Positions 12,300 through 24,091 of a stretch of DNA of 64,000 nucleotides are shown in pieces. The position numbers and the translations under genes are program-made. The notes below the pieces were generated by a model. That model saw only the letters and a list, made by a program, of their open reading frames with translations, did no database searches and had not been told where the DNA came from. The stretch is from Siphonodentalium dalli. Its lineage: Eukaryota > Mollusca > Scaphopoda > Gadilida > Siphonodentaliidae. The stretch is taken from positions 77,218,705 to 77,282,704 of the forward strand of contig CP136067.1 in the NCBI GenBank assembly GCA_032622095.1, read 5' to 3'. Numbering within the stretch: the stretch's first letter is position 1; each line of letters begins with the position of its first letter.

Positions 12300-13588
12300 C
12301 AGGGGGGGGGGGGGGGTCAGGAAAAAAGTTACGGATACAAGGTGGAAATTTTGTGTTTTTCAGTTTTGGGGACCTACCACCTCGGGAGCGTAAGTTTTTT
12401 TCACCCAGGTCTGGGACACCCACCAGGGACCGCAAGTTTTTTTCCACACAGGTCTGGGACACCCACCCCCAAAATTGATGAAAATCTTGTAAATTCTACT
12501 AAATAATGTGTTGTTGGCAGGGTAAGGGTCTCTCATTGTGTCTGCACCGGAACTGAGAGAACGCTGATCAAGTACACCCACAAACAAAGCACATGGCTGA
12601 AAAATATGCCAACAAAACCAGTGACAAAACCTTTAAAAACCCAAATATTTATGGTTATAAAGGTCAAATACCCACTTTAACAGGATAGTTGTGTCCCTTA
12701 TTAGCAATAGGTTAAAATATGTGCATGTGTAAAGTAAAAACACCATCAATTTGATTAAATAAACACAGTTCCAGTCCTCTCCATGTGGGAAATCACTGGT
12801 GAGCAATGGGGAGCTCCCCTTAAAATCGTTCTAGGCGAGTGGCGAGTAGTATCCCAGCGTGGGAAAGTACGGGAGGGGGAGGGGGTCTCCCCCGGAAAAT
12901 TTTGAAAATTAGATGCTCTGAGATTGAATCTGGAGCCTTTTAATGCTCCAATCAGTGAACCACACGTTATTATGTGACTTAAGTCACTGTAGTCATGTAT
13001 CGACATCGACCATGTACTTCGACCACGTGGTCACTGTATTTATCGTTTATTCAATGTCTTGACTGATATCATTAATATAAACAAATGAGGCCAACGGTTT
13101 TTCGGCTTTTTGACAGCAAATAAATCTAATGGGACATGCATACCGGTATTTATTTAAAGGTACTAGGGTTTCCAGTGGGATTTCAAGGAATGAGGGAACC
13201 AAGAACTTTTAAGCAATATGAATTTCTATGTTAGAGGATACCTGTATAATAAGTTAAAAAGCCATGATAAATTATGAGAAAAGACGAGAGCATTTTTTTC
13301 ATTGCAATTTTTTTCCTCGACCAAAACCGGACCCACCCCATGGTTTCAACTGTTATAGGGAGAAATTGTGGACAAAAAATAAATATAGAGCCCCACACTT
13401 GTATAAGGCTATAAGCATGTACTACTATTTGAATCTGATTGTTTCAATTCATTTTGAAGCTGTAATTTGTCTTAGAAATGATTTTGGAAAAAAATTGCAT
13501 GACATCAGAAAAAATCTGCATTCCGGGCTCGGGGACACCCACCCACCCGGTCCTTGTATCTTGTAATTTTTGTCTACCCCCCCCCCTG
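12300..13588. mobile_element. 1.29-kb hAT-like DNA transposon with G-tract termini
   Basis: The left end is CAGGGGGG (15 G, 12302-12316) and the right end CCCCCCTG (10 C, 13577-13586, then TG). ATTTATA directly flanks both ends (12293-12299 and 13589-13595), a 7-bp duplication. CAGGG termini are typical of hAT elements, whose duplications are usually 8 bp. Near the left end two ~45-bp units (about 12370-12470) repeat AAGTTTTTTTC...CAGGTCTGGGACACCCACC. Near the right end GGGGACACCCACCCACCCGG precedes the C run. No transposase is visible. The right end recurs at 60405-60480. Confidence 0.7.
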
Positions 13589-13595
13589 ATTTATA

Positions 13596-15330
13596 TGTCA
13601 TATTGGTTCTAGAAATATATTACTCGGCTTGATGCACCGTACCCATAATGAGCCTCATTGGTTAAAAACATCTATTCTATACTCTATAACAAACTGTGTC
13701 GTGCAAACCGATATAGAGGTCAACGATGGTTAATTTGGAAGCGTAATGCGTCATTGTTATTATCCCACTATCCCCATGCTACATCGGATAAGAAGCGTAA
13801 TGCGTCATTGTTATTATCCCACTATCTCCATGCTACATCGGATAAGATCAGTATTAAAGCGGATTATTTCCGACCGATCACAGTAGCTGGAAAATGACGA
13901 AAAAGAGGTCTATAGTTTTGTTTACGTCTATATACGATACGATTTATTTGCATAAACACTAATACAGGCAGTATGCTAACAATACAATTAATAATAAAAC
14001 AATAATTAATAAATAATTACATCTGAACATGGCATGTCTATAGATACATGTATTTTTATTGTGTGATGACAAGCATAATATTTATTCAGAACGTTTATCA
14101 AAGAAACGCCGGACCAAGTTTCTAATTTTGCTGCTTATTCAGGTTTAACAAATTTCATTATAACATTAAATTTCTGATCGTTTGACATACTATATGTATA
14201 TACAATCAATGCAAATGGATGACATCACATAACACCTATTTAATAACTTAATAACCGCTGGTGTTTGTCGGCGTTCATACATGTTTTATCGTGTTGTGGC
14301 TTGTAAACAGTAGTGCACATGGGTATGGATGAATAAAATACGTATAAACAGATAAGATCTATATAATACTCCCAAAGGGTGAAAAGATTTTACAGAAATC
14401 ATTCGAGTGGACCCCGGACACCCATCAAATCGGCACTGAAACAGTTTTATGCCCAAAACGTTTCAGAATAAAGTGATTATTATTTCCAAATAAAACTACC
14501 TTGTATGTTTATTCCCGTTTGCGCACCTGTGGCACACAATCAGTCTATGACTTTCATTATTGGACTCATGTAAAAATATATACGCAATGTCATCGATCAT
14601 TTCCCATACGAAATTCCTGCTGCAGGACATGTAAGCTACCGGGGAATTCACGGGTGTCGGTCGCACGAACAACGGTCATACCATTCAACGATTAGCGAAG
14701 TTTTTGACATGAAACAGAAAAGTATGCTTTTTTCACAAACAAACATTCTTTCGTGAGCCTTCGATTGATAATTATATGGACAAAAATAAACAACAAATTA
14801 TGTCACATTCTTGTGATTTATCGGCCATGTATAAAGAATTCATAACAGTCCACATAATCCATCGGGTGGGCATTAGGATGGAAACTATGAACTGACCATG
14901 CACCCGTTATCCTGTTGATGTATCAGTGTTGTCTCAATATTCAAGTATTCGGGGAATCCAGTCGGGGGGGGGGGGGCAATCATTATCAGCTGAGTTTAGC
15001 ATATTATTTTGGGCGGCTTCTGTGTATTTATTATCTGCGTTCAGTTTAGTGTTTGTTCTACTGCACCATTGTAAATTGATGTTGCACTACTACGTATAGC
15101 ACTTTCTAAGTCATTACTCAGAACAGAAAAGTTAAAATAAACTCGCGAACAACTATATTTCAAAACGGCCCAGTGCTTTTGTCATTACATGCGACCCCCG
15201 ACATTCATATGACTATATATAGATACTGGTTAAAACAGTAGAGACTTTCTTTCTGGTCGCCTGACTCGGGGATGCTCTTGCATATTGGATCTGACTCTCA
15301 TTATTGAAACCTATGCAGGTTGAAATTCGT
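13596..15330. other. Mostly featureless apart from a 54-bp tandem duplication and a G run
   Basis: Beyond the duplication at 13738-13845 and a 13-nt G run at 14964-14976, no gene or repeat was recognised in this stretch. Confidence 0.4.
13738..13845 (+). repeat. 54-bp tandem duplication
   Basis: Two copies (13738-13791 and 13792-13845) of GAAGCGTAATGCGTCATTG...CATCGGATAA differ at one base. The period is a multiple of three, so a 79-codon frame crosses it with a repeated 18-residue segment. There is no other sign of coding. Confidence 0.9.
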
Positions 15331-15645
15331 TGAGGACGTTGTGTGCATATATATATAAGATGTGGGGCAATTTATAATGATACCGTGAATCATGTTTTTA
15401 ACGACTGTTCTTCTCTGGTAGACTCAAGAAATGACACATGGTATCGTTTCCTCTCACATTTCCACGTAGACTGTTATATGTGCATTGATAATCTCCCGGT
15501 GGACAAACAAATGCTCATGTTCATTGGGTATATCCCAAATTCTTTCCATGGCATCGCTGATGATGTCCTGGAGATTGTCGATTTTATGGTGAGAGAAGCC
15601 GCTCAAATCTGGTACCTTTGGATGTTCGGGGATAATAGACATTAG
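15331..15645 (+). pseudogene. Non-LTR retrotransposon ORF2 C-terminus (5'-truncated)
   Basis: The frame ending at the TAG at 15643 reads CGAIYNDTVNHVFNDCSS, then a tryptophan-containing helical stretch (DSRNDTWYRFLSHFH) to about 95 residues. The pattern C-G-x4-D-T-x2-H-x4-C near the end of a protein is the CCHC-like zinc motif after the reverse-transcriptase and thumb regions of I/Jockey/CR1-type ORF2 proteins. The upstream half of the finger is disturbed by a TATATATA stretch, and an in-frame stop lies at 15331-15333. No polymerase core precedes it, so this is a dead, 5'-truncated insertion. Exact clade is not determined. Confidence is moderate because only about 100 residues remain. Confidence 0.6.
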
Positions 15646-15927
15646 TTCATTATAATGTTCCCCATAGTTCATTCCTTCTCTAACCATCACTGCGTTGATA
15701 TTTTCCATCGTGTAATCTTGTACGTGTATATGCGCATGTTTACGGGTTTCAGTCCACTATATATGTGTGTGTCCAATTATATTAATGTCTTGTGTCTCTG
15801 TGTTTGTACATAATTGTTTGTGCATGAAATATTTGTGTAATTCCTTATTTATATTCTACGTATTTTGCTTTATTATATATTGACTCTTCAGAAATGGAGG
15901 AATAAAAGATATATATATATATATATT
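15646..15927 (+). mobile_element. 3' UTR and (AT)n tail of the same retrotransposon
   Basis: A T-rich 3' region follows the ORF2 stop and ends in GGAATAAAAGATATATATAT (15897-15927), where AATAAA resembles a polyadenylation signal and (AT)n the template-jump tail. A similar AATTAAAGATATATATATAT terminus occurs at 16449-16476, suggesting a related 3' end there. Confidence 0.5.
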
Positions 15928-16484
15928 AAGATTACACAATTCAAGAGAATATTTATCAATGTTAGTTTCCGGAATATGGTAAAGAACCGACATTGAAATC
16001 ATGTATCATGTTTGTCATACTATTATTTGGTTTGGATAAGACAGCAATGGGTGACAATTATCTTAGTGATATTTACCATTTGAATTTCGTGTCAGCGAGA
16101 ACTCTAGTCGCCACTGAGAGTATGTTTGTGTTTGGCTATATTATTCTACATGTTTTGTATTCTCAGTAGGGATTCCGATAGCATTGGTACATGATAGCTG
16201 AAAGCTTTTCTGTAGAGAAGGCACAATTGAAATTCGGAAGCCATGTATCAATATTAAGATTTAAAAAATAATTAGATGAACGTTACTTGAACGAAATTGT
16301 AATTATATATACATCGCACATATTACATTCATCTTGTATGTCATTTAGTATAGAAGAATAAATCTACCTCACTTTGAATTTAAAATGCAATAGGAGCCGA
16401 GCAGCTGTTCCTTATCCCCTGCTTCTAGCATCACTTTTATTGAAGACAATTAAAGATATATATATATATATATATACATACACA
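15928..16484. other. Little of note; possible second retroposon tail at 16380-16476
   Basis: AT-rich spacer. The stretch ending ACAATTAAAGATATATATAT resembles the tail at 15897-15927 but no coding remnant was recognised before it. Confidence 0.4.
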
Positions 16485-17116
16485 CTAGCAGTTTAGCCCG
16501 CCACTGGCGTGGTTCGTCTCATGGCTTTGTTCGAAAAAGCAATTGCAACAGCTTCCGAGACACGTGTGCTGCACCTAGGTGTAAAATTTCGTCGAAATCT
16601 GCCAGTTTTATACGATTTGACCTTGAATTGATCATTTTCAAGGTCAAGGTCAGGTCGGGGTCACATTTTGACCCGTCCATGACACTTCCCGCACAAAGTA
16701 CCCATAGGTAGCAAGTTTGAGCTCAATCGGTTCGAGTCTATAAAGGACACGAACATATATATCATTTGTGGGTACCCGTTTGAAGGTCAAGGTCACCTCG
16801 CGCGGAAAAACTGACCCGATGAAAATCTCCCCCGTTCCTTGGAACCCCTAAGTACGAAATTAAGTACGAAATTTCGACTCGAGGCGGTCAATGGTGCCGT
16901 ATTTATACTCGTCGTTTATATAGACGCTCTTGATCAACGACACTGCGGATACGAACGCTCTTTAACTATCAACCCACAGTGCCAATTTTTGTGACTGAGA
17001 GTGGAGAATGGGCGCTGGGAGCTTTTCCAAAACGCCGCGACGACCATTCCCGTGGGTTTGTACCCTTAGATAGGAAGTTTGGTCTCGATCGGTGCAGCGG
17101 TTTTCGATTCTATAAA

Positions 17117-17170
<54 letters not shown>

Positions 17171-17179
17171 TCTTATTGA
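16485..17179 (-). mobile_element. Non-autonomous Helitron (minus strand)
   Basis: Read on the minus strand the 3' end is CCACGCCAGTGGCGGG, a hairpin, then GCTAAACTG and CTAG (16485-16488), followed by T. A short GC hairpin about ten bases before CTAG with insertion next to T is the Helitron 3' signature. The 5' end lies beyond the (AT)25 run; TC at 17178-17179 preceded by A is the best candidate but uncertain. The interior has several AAGGTCAAGGTCA half-site clusters (16638-16652, 16782-16794), a run close to GATCGAGACCAAAC shared with 56100-56120, and one CGCTCTTT word near 16955. No Rep/helicase frame. Confidence 0.65.
17119..17168. repeat. (AT)25 microsatellite
   Basis: Fifty bases of perfect AT dinucleotide near the 5' side of the minus-strand Helitron. 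Other AT runs lie at 15909-15927, 16456-16476, 20973-20998 and 29307-29350. Confidence 0.95.
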
Positions 17180-18171
17180 TACATATGCGTAGTGCTTTAT
17201 AATGTATATGTTATGTCGAGAAGTTTTCATTGTGACATTTCCATTGTGACATTTACATTGGTACATCGATGGCTAATAACGACTTAATTTTAAATAAATT
17301 TGAATACCTAACCATTTAAACAATATAATATGTCGAACATTGGGTCTTATTCTTACAAAATAAATATCCTTTCCACAGTTTGGTCTATTAGCACTATATG
17401 ATTGAAACATCACATGGCCTCACGATTTTGGTGGAAGAAATATATAGGGATTAGCTTATGACACAACCCCAGTATATATATAAGAAACGTTTCGACCATT
17501 TCCTTTACCTTTTATATTTAACTGCATACAATATATAGTTGTCACTTAAACACTCTATAATTCCGAATTAATAGCTATATTATTCCGGTTTTATAGGCTT
17601 AATTTCTGCCACCCCTTCGGCCTCCTCCGAGTTATGACCGCTTTGTTGGAATCGCAATACGTTGATGACTTTTTGATGTCGGCGAGCACATTTGTTTGAA
17701 CTTTATAGGACAAAATTTTAGCGAATGTAGTAAAAAATGCGTAAATGCTTTCTAGGTTTACGTATCATGGACGCTGGTTATGGCCAAGTTATCACTATTT
17801 TACAACAGGAATAGCTACCGCGCCGCTTAAACCGCCTGATTTTGTGTGTTTCGCAATGATCACGGGCAGTATTATGTCCAGCTTGACATGACAGCAATGA
17901 GTATACTCAGAGAAGAGGGGGGTTTCAAAATATAGGAGCTTTTGACTGCCAAACATATATAGTGCGTATATTTATTGCATCACTTAATAAGTTGAACTAT
18001 ATATATATAACAATAGAGCTTCTATTTGCCTCTAAATTTACGAAGACAATGTACATACCTGACAAAGAACGGCCACGTTATCTGAAATGGAAATTGTGTT
18101 AAAAAGTTATTTTATATCTGTATGTTTCTATTTCCACCGATTCTTACAACGGACTACTCTATACCAGTGGG
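17180..18171. other. No recognised feature
   Basis: AT-rich sequence without a credible frame, inverted repeat or second copy noticed. Confidence 0.4.
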
Positions 18172-18179
18172 TATCTGTT

Positions 18180-18669
18180 TAAAGGTTAGACCGTGCCAGC
18201 GCTAAACATTTAAGACCTCTGTGGCTTGAGATCTGATCTCCTCGCTTCAAAAGCGCTAACGTTGTTAACAAAAAGGACGATAACTCTAAATGTACCTAAT
18301 TTTTCGTTAAAAGTCACATTTCGAAGTAACTGTCTGGAGATGGCCACGACATCGAGACAAATGTCTGGAACAATATTGAAATTAAACTTAGCAGGGTGTG
18401 CTGGTACGCGGAGATGGGTACGGGGGCTGATACGGGGGGGGGGCGGATACGGGGAAGGCGTGTATAATTACTTTAATAAGAAATTTAACTTTTACTGAAA
18501 AACGTGTATATTTATATAAATGGACAGATTATTGGATCAATATTGAATATAAACCTTTCTGAGAAACTTGGTACAATTTTTCTTTAAACTAACAATGTTG
18601 TAGCAGGAGATCGTATCGATTTCAAGCTACAGAGCTCAGATCCTGTTAGCGCTGGCACGGCCTAACTTT
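18180..18669. mobile_element. 490-bp hAT-type MITE
   Basis: The left arm (18180-18255) and right arm (18598-18669) are imperfect inverted repeats of about 70 bp sharing GTTAG(A/G)CCGTGCCAGCGCTAA and GATCTCCT. TATCTGTT (18172-18179) and TATCTGGT (18670-18677) flank the ends, matching at 7 of 8 positions, in line with the 8-bp duplications of hAT elements. The middle holds a ten-G run (18434-18443) beside repeats of ATACGGGG. No transposase frame. Confidence 0.7.
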
Positions 18670-18737
18670 TATCTGGTAACTCATACAATTGTAAGGATCA
18701 GGTATTATTTCACCCTGAAGACATATATAGTGTACGT

Positions 18738-18872
18738 TCTCACACTGGAAAGTTGCGTTATATTTTTTGCAGGAGTTTCGTCATAGCAAAACGTATGGTG
18801 CCAGAATATGAACGGAAACATGCGTATAAAATGCATCTTTACTACATCTATATATATAATGACATGAGGAGT
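18738..18872 (+). repeat. Dispersed repeat, copy 1 (pair with 19339-19484)
   Basis: CTGGAAAGTTGCGTTATATT through TATGAACGGAAACATGCG to CTATATATATAATGACATG matches 19339-19484 at roughly 90 percent. The homology stops abruptly at both ends, so each copy is probably a separate short element or fragment. Confidence 0.75.
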
Positions 18873-19338
18873 ATAATTTATGTAGTTCCGCATGTAACGG
18901 TGCTACTAAAATTTGTCGTCAAATACCTGTATAGATGATTGATTCTTGTGAGATAAGTGCATGCTATTTAAAGGCAAATTTCGATGTAGTTAGCTGTCGT
19001 ACAGATGAAGAATTTTTGCATTCGTTTTCTGACACATTATATATATAGCTTTCGATACAATTTTGCAAAAACAATTGCCAGGACAATTTTCGAGTGAATG
19101 AAAAATGTCACGAGGCCTGCATGACTCGGAATAACATTCTATGCAAAATCATTTATAGAAATTGAGTTCAATTCAAATTTAATTGGTATAAAATCCAATG
19201 TCATAATGTTGGTGAACATAAACCATCATGCATATTTGGTGCAAAATCATAACATATAGATATGGATCGAATATGATTTAGCAAACATTTGAAACATTTT
19301 GATTTTCGCCACATCAAGCGATTCACATGGAATATCTC

Positions 19339-19484
19339 AAACTGGAAAGTTGCGTTATATTTTTTGCAGAAGTTTCGTCATAGAAAAACCGTATGGTGCC
19401 AAAATATGAACGGAAACATGCGTATAAAATACACCTTTACCACATCTATATATATATAACAATCTATAACGACATGCAAGAGGA
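19339..19484 (+). repeat. Dispersed repeat, copy 2
   Basis: Second copy of the 18738-18872 element, about 600 bp downstream in the same orientation. It has a slightly longer AT stretch and a short insertion (ACAATCTATA) before the shared CGACATG. Confidence 0.75.
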
Positions 19485-19716
19485 GTTAAATTTTTTTTAA
19501 CTCTTGTTAATTAAACATATATAAAATAATATGTAATATGAGATTCAAACACATATTGAGATGGTTAAAATCCCCTAAATGTACCACAGTACAACTAAAT
19601 GAAAGTGATGCTGTCAAGTGAACGCCATGTATATATACTGTCGGTATTTGCCCCGGTCTGTTTCCTCTTATATACGGAAGCTGACTCGAAGAAAAGAGAA
19701 AGATTGTGCCTAATAA

Positions 19717-19795
19717 GAAAGAAAGAGAGAGAGAGAGGGAGAGAAAGAGAGACGGGGGAGAGAGACGGGGGAGTAAAAGAGAAAGACAGGGAAAG
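19717..19795 (+). repeat. Imperfect (GA)n microsatellite
   Basis: Purine-rich tract with GAGAGACGGGG interruptions repeated twice. The 89-codon frame across it is a composition artefact. Confidence 0.85.
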
Positions 19796-20044
19796 AACTC
19801 ATACTTATTATCTTGAAAGTGTAGCTGCTATGACTTTTCTGTGCGTCCTTGTGCAGTTATATAAATAATAATTTCAAATCGCATATATATTTCCCTCATT
19901 TTCCCGGAAATGAGACATATCCGAACAACGACATACTTTATCATACTTTTATTAAGAAATACTTAATTTTAAACAATCCCTGCTATAGCTATATATAGAC
20001 CTTTCAACCATTCGTTCCTCAGATTACTTGTAAATTAACGCCAT

Positions 20045-20437
20045 GCGCATAGCGGTTTTCGCTCCAAAATACACCTAATAATATTCGCTTTTGAATTTTT
20101 CTCGGTATCGAAATAGGTCGATAAATACTTGAACTATACCTATACTTATTGGCATTATGTGTCCCAGAAAGACACAAGTATAAAGTATAATACGAAAGAC
20201 AACTTTGAACAAGGTGTTTGACCATGTGTAACGGCATGGCACAGAAAGAGCGTTCCGTGTTAGTCTATTCATGAAAATTTAAAATAGCTAAAAAATGGCT
20301 GTGACCACTGGAATTATTTTTCAGAGCATACTAAGCCGCGGTATATCAATAGTTCGTCAACCTATCGTATACCTCCTTCCAAATTATACGTAGACAAAAT
20401 TTGGAAGCTCGAGGGGCCATGTCCGTTTAAAGCATCA
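20045..20437 (+). repeat. Dispersed ~400-bp family A, copy 1 (most complete)
   Basis: Unclassified repeat with seven longer copies or segments here. Order of landmarks: GCGGTTTTCGCTCCAAAATAC, TATTCGCTTTTGAATTTTTC, GGTATCGAAATAGGTCGAT, AACTTTGAACAAGGTGTTTG, GGCATGGCACAGAAAGAGCG, TTCCGTGTTAGTCTATTC, then CCAAATT...GACAAAATTTGGAAGC and CCATGTCCGTTTAA. Other copies are at 24640-25035, 28765-29220 and 30778-31085 (minus), 43676-43925, 58390-58510 and 60485-60720. The second AAAGAGCG box is deleted in this copy. No terminal inverted repeats, poly-A tail or coding potential are seen, so the class is unknown. Confidence 0.75.
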
Positions 20438-20477
20438 TATATTGCAACATATCCTCGTGAAAATAGGTTCAGATTGG

Positions 20478-21085
20478 ACCTAAATATTCACATAGGTTCT
20501 TATTGGACTTATTTGATTATGAAAAAAGCCCATAATGGACTAAAATACCCGTTATTCCGTGTTATGACGGGGACCACAGTGAATCACATTATATAAATAG
20601 CGTGCATCTGGATTTAGGTTCATGTATATAGAGCGTATAAATGTCAAAATGGACATATTTTTGAAATAAGTTCAATATGATCTTATTTTCAGGAGATTAT
20701 TGTGCACACTGTTATTGTGCTGTATATGAAATGTTTGCAAATGTCCATATAGCCTGTTCTCCCGAAAATCAGCACGTTATGAGCTTATATAATAGGATTT
20801 GGTTTAGGTTTATATTCGGCGTATCGCATCGCCTCATTTTCAGTCCATAACGAACTGAAAATGTCAGTGCTTATTATAAGTACATTATGGGCGGAACATA
20901 ACACGAATAAACCAACTCACAACTTGGACCAGATGCACGCTCTATAAAATGCGTTTTCACTATGGCTCTCGCTATATATATATATATATATATATATAAA
21001 ACGTAAAAACGGATATAAGTCCACTATATACTGGGCTTATATCAGAATCAAATAACCCAATATATGAACCTTTGTGAATATTATG
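20478..21085. mobile_element. ~610-bp inverted-repeat element
   Basis: ATATTCACATAGGTTCTTATTGG and TTATTTGATTATGA on the left (20479-20525) are mirrored by AATCAAATAA and GAACCTTTGTGAATATTATG on the right (21045-21085). AGCGTGCATCTGG (20600) pairs with CCAGATGCACGCT (20931). The centre carries AGCCTGTTCTCCCGAAAATC (20753), an inverted relative of the module at 36058-36095 and 36466-36508. An (AT)13 run lies in the right arm. Target duplication not resolved. Confidence 0.55.
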
Positions 21086-24000
21086 GATCGACTATGAAGC
21101 TATATTTGTGCGAGAACATGTTTGTCCATGTATATAGTGTCAATAAAGAGTACAGAACGAAATGTATACATGTTCCAGTATATATGATGTCGTATCCTGT
21201 TATGTGATGACAATAATTTGGCATGGAAGCTCGATTGTAGAAGAAAAATGCATGTATTCCATCCACTGTGATGCATGGCACACACACCAGAGAGGATATA
21301 TACGCTGATTATTTCACTAATTTATGCAAGAGGCAGGATAATAAACGCGCACTGATTCATAACAGATAACGCAACCAAATCACGCTACATCGCGACAACA
21401 CAATTTCATCCGCATAATAATATAGCGCCATAAACCGGCACTCAATAAAACTTTTTATTCCTGATATTTATTCACCCGCCCAGGGCATTGAAGTCGATAA
21501 TATCGATCGAGTCTTTGATCTCAGGAAGAAATTTGGGACACGAAATTATACCTCTGCCTAAGTCCAGGATTCAATTCTGGTTGGCAGGGACCAAGTATGA
21601 GGGAGTAATAAATGTTCTAGGAGCGGGTAACGGCGTGCTGCATAATAAAATACCAGGGGTTTAGACATTTCCCGAGAGAAGAGATCGGTATACACCGGGT
21701 TTACATCATCAGGTAAGTAGGGAGTATATGCTTTACCTGTGCACTGTTCCTCGTTTGGAATATATATCTATCCGGTTGGCAGAATTGGAAATACGATACA
21801 CTAATAATTCGACAATTTCTTGTGTTTAATGATGGCATAAATTTGAGTTTATACACTGAAATTAAATCTTGCAACTGTTTAAATTCTATTTAATTATTTT
21901 CCGTGAAGCGCCGTGAAAAGTAAAATGATGATGTGCGTCGTATATAAATACTTAAGTGCGAATCAAACCGGTGTAACTTTCCGCTTATTGCTATGAAATA
22001 AATAAGACAACGATTGTATGTTCGCCTTCGCGAAAAAGTACAATAAAATGCAGGTAAAGTTCGGCCTTTATTGGAAATAATACAACTTTTTTCCAATGAA
22101 AGAATAGAACAGACATTCATTTGTCATATAATGGTACTTGGTTCTAACTCTGCGAAGAAATTTCATTTTATTCAACATTAAAGCCGAGTTTATAGTGCGT
22201 GGAATAGCTATACTCTGTGATGGTGAGTTTATGAATTTTTTATCGTGACTTTATTCCATCGACTTCCACAGTTTGTGATACAGAGAACCATAAATGAAAC
22301 CGTTACGCTCTTTTATTTTCCGGCTCCGTCTATTGTTCCACTTAGTACATCGCTACAGTTTTTGCCCGAACACCCATTAATATGTCGCTAGTCGGGATCC
22401 CCTTTACAATCAGCTTGTTTTGCCTCTGAAAGCAATTATTAAATGTTTACTTTGAACATTTCTGAACCAATAATTTTATCTGATTTGTTTTTATGTTGGA
22501 ATGTTATACATCAGAAATATAATAAAAAGGAATTGCAATTCCGTCACAATGTGTAGTAATATATATATATGCTTGTAGAAAATATAGATTATAATTGATA
22601 AAGCCATCAGCATGAATGGTGTGATAGCGTTACACATTGCAAGCCACAGTTTTAGGAAATGAAATTCGTTACGTATATATATGCCGCCATTTATTGAAAA
22701 TGTTCGAGTAACATATTTCGGAATTACTATTATAGTAATCGATGTAGAGTGTTTTAATTTGGATGTGGTAAAATCTATATATGCATTTACCTTGTGATCG
22801 CACGGTATCCAAAGACTATATAGCTGCATACGGGCAAATGCTATTTTGTATAAATTCCAAGACGTCATTCAATCATGTTTTCTAAGCATATATCTATAAT
22901 TAACCTGTATAACCTACCGAATGTTTTGTTTACATTCTCATAATTGTCTTTCGATCACACATTTAACTAGTGATTTCCTAACATTACTCATTGTGCATGG
23001 TGAAAGTAATAAGATATGTATATATATTTATATAACCCGTGGAGACATTGTAATATTCTTTGCAGATACTATAATACGAAATTTCATCACGAGAACTGAT
23101 TCACAACTTGCGGACATTTCGACAAGAAGCAAATTGAAATAAAAATAAACTTGAAAAAATTGTATATTGATTTATTATGAACATTTGAGAATTTTGAGAC
23201 CAGTTGTACGCTATCTGAAGATTTCCAACGTGCTGTGAATATCAATCCATGCACTCGTAAGTTGTCCTCGACAGGTCTGGAAATTGACTACATTTAGGCA
23301 TATGGACATTGTTTTGGAAAATAAAATCTTGTACAACATACCATTTAGCCCATGAGTACTCAACCTGATCAAATTGTTTGAATTACAAAAACGTCGACAA
23401 CGCTAACGACGAGAATGTTGTTGGCGATGAAGAACTGTCTTGCATTCCCACAGAAGTGGAAATTATATTATCGCACATTTTATTAAAGTATATTATAAAT
23501 ATTATACAATTATATACTATATTAAATTATATTCAAAATTCTACGTTGTTACATTATAGCATATTATATGCCGTTGAGAGCAAAACTATATTCAGGTTAT
23601 CAGGTTATATTTCTTCCGTCGGTGCTATAGCCCTTCCCAATAACATATAGCCATAAAATAACGTTAATGTGAGATACTAACACAATTCTATACTGGGTCG
23701 GATTAGGTTCAATGGAAAAGAATAGTGTACGAATTGGAATTCTGATTTAGTTTTAGAGAGATTTTATTCGATGACTATAGTGTACAGGTGGAATTTTAAG
23801 ACAAAACAGAGTTTAACAGTAATGAGAAGGTATATGCACGTAACATAAATATGATATAAGGTGACACGAGGCTGCAAAAAGGGGTCGGATTGGAAACATA
23901 TATGAGGCACTCACTGATGAAGATCAAAGTTAATTATGCATGCACAGACTAGTCATCGGGGGTGGTACAAGAAAGCACTATATATAAGCAGTCTTATTTC

Positions 24001-24091
24001 CATTGTGGTCCCCGAAGGCCACGAGAAAAAAAGGATATCGTGATTGAAATATTCTCTCTATATATAATTAAAAGTTACCGCCTGAAAGATT
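21086..24091. other. 3 kb with no supported gene
   Basis: AT-rich DNA. A perfect splice-donor-like CAGGTAAGTAG at 21711-21721 follows a GC-richer 230-bp stretch, but stops occur in all frames before it and no partner exon is recognised. A 125-codon minus frame (22491-22868) is hydrophobic and low-complexity and is judged to be chance. CGCTCTTTTATTTTCCG near 22307 is a fragment of the AAAGAGCG-bearing repeats. Confidence 0.4.

Noticed and set aside
21711-21721. Perfect splice-donor consensus CAGGTAAGTAG
   Set aside because: No open frame of convincing length before it and no acceptor or partner exon; consensus donors occur by chance at this scale.
22491-22868. 125-codon hydrophobic minus-strand frame as a membrane protein
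   Set aside because: Composition reflects AT-rich codons (Ile, Tyr, Phe); no family pattern or splice context.
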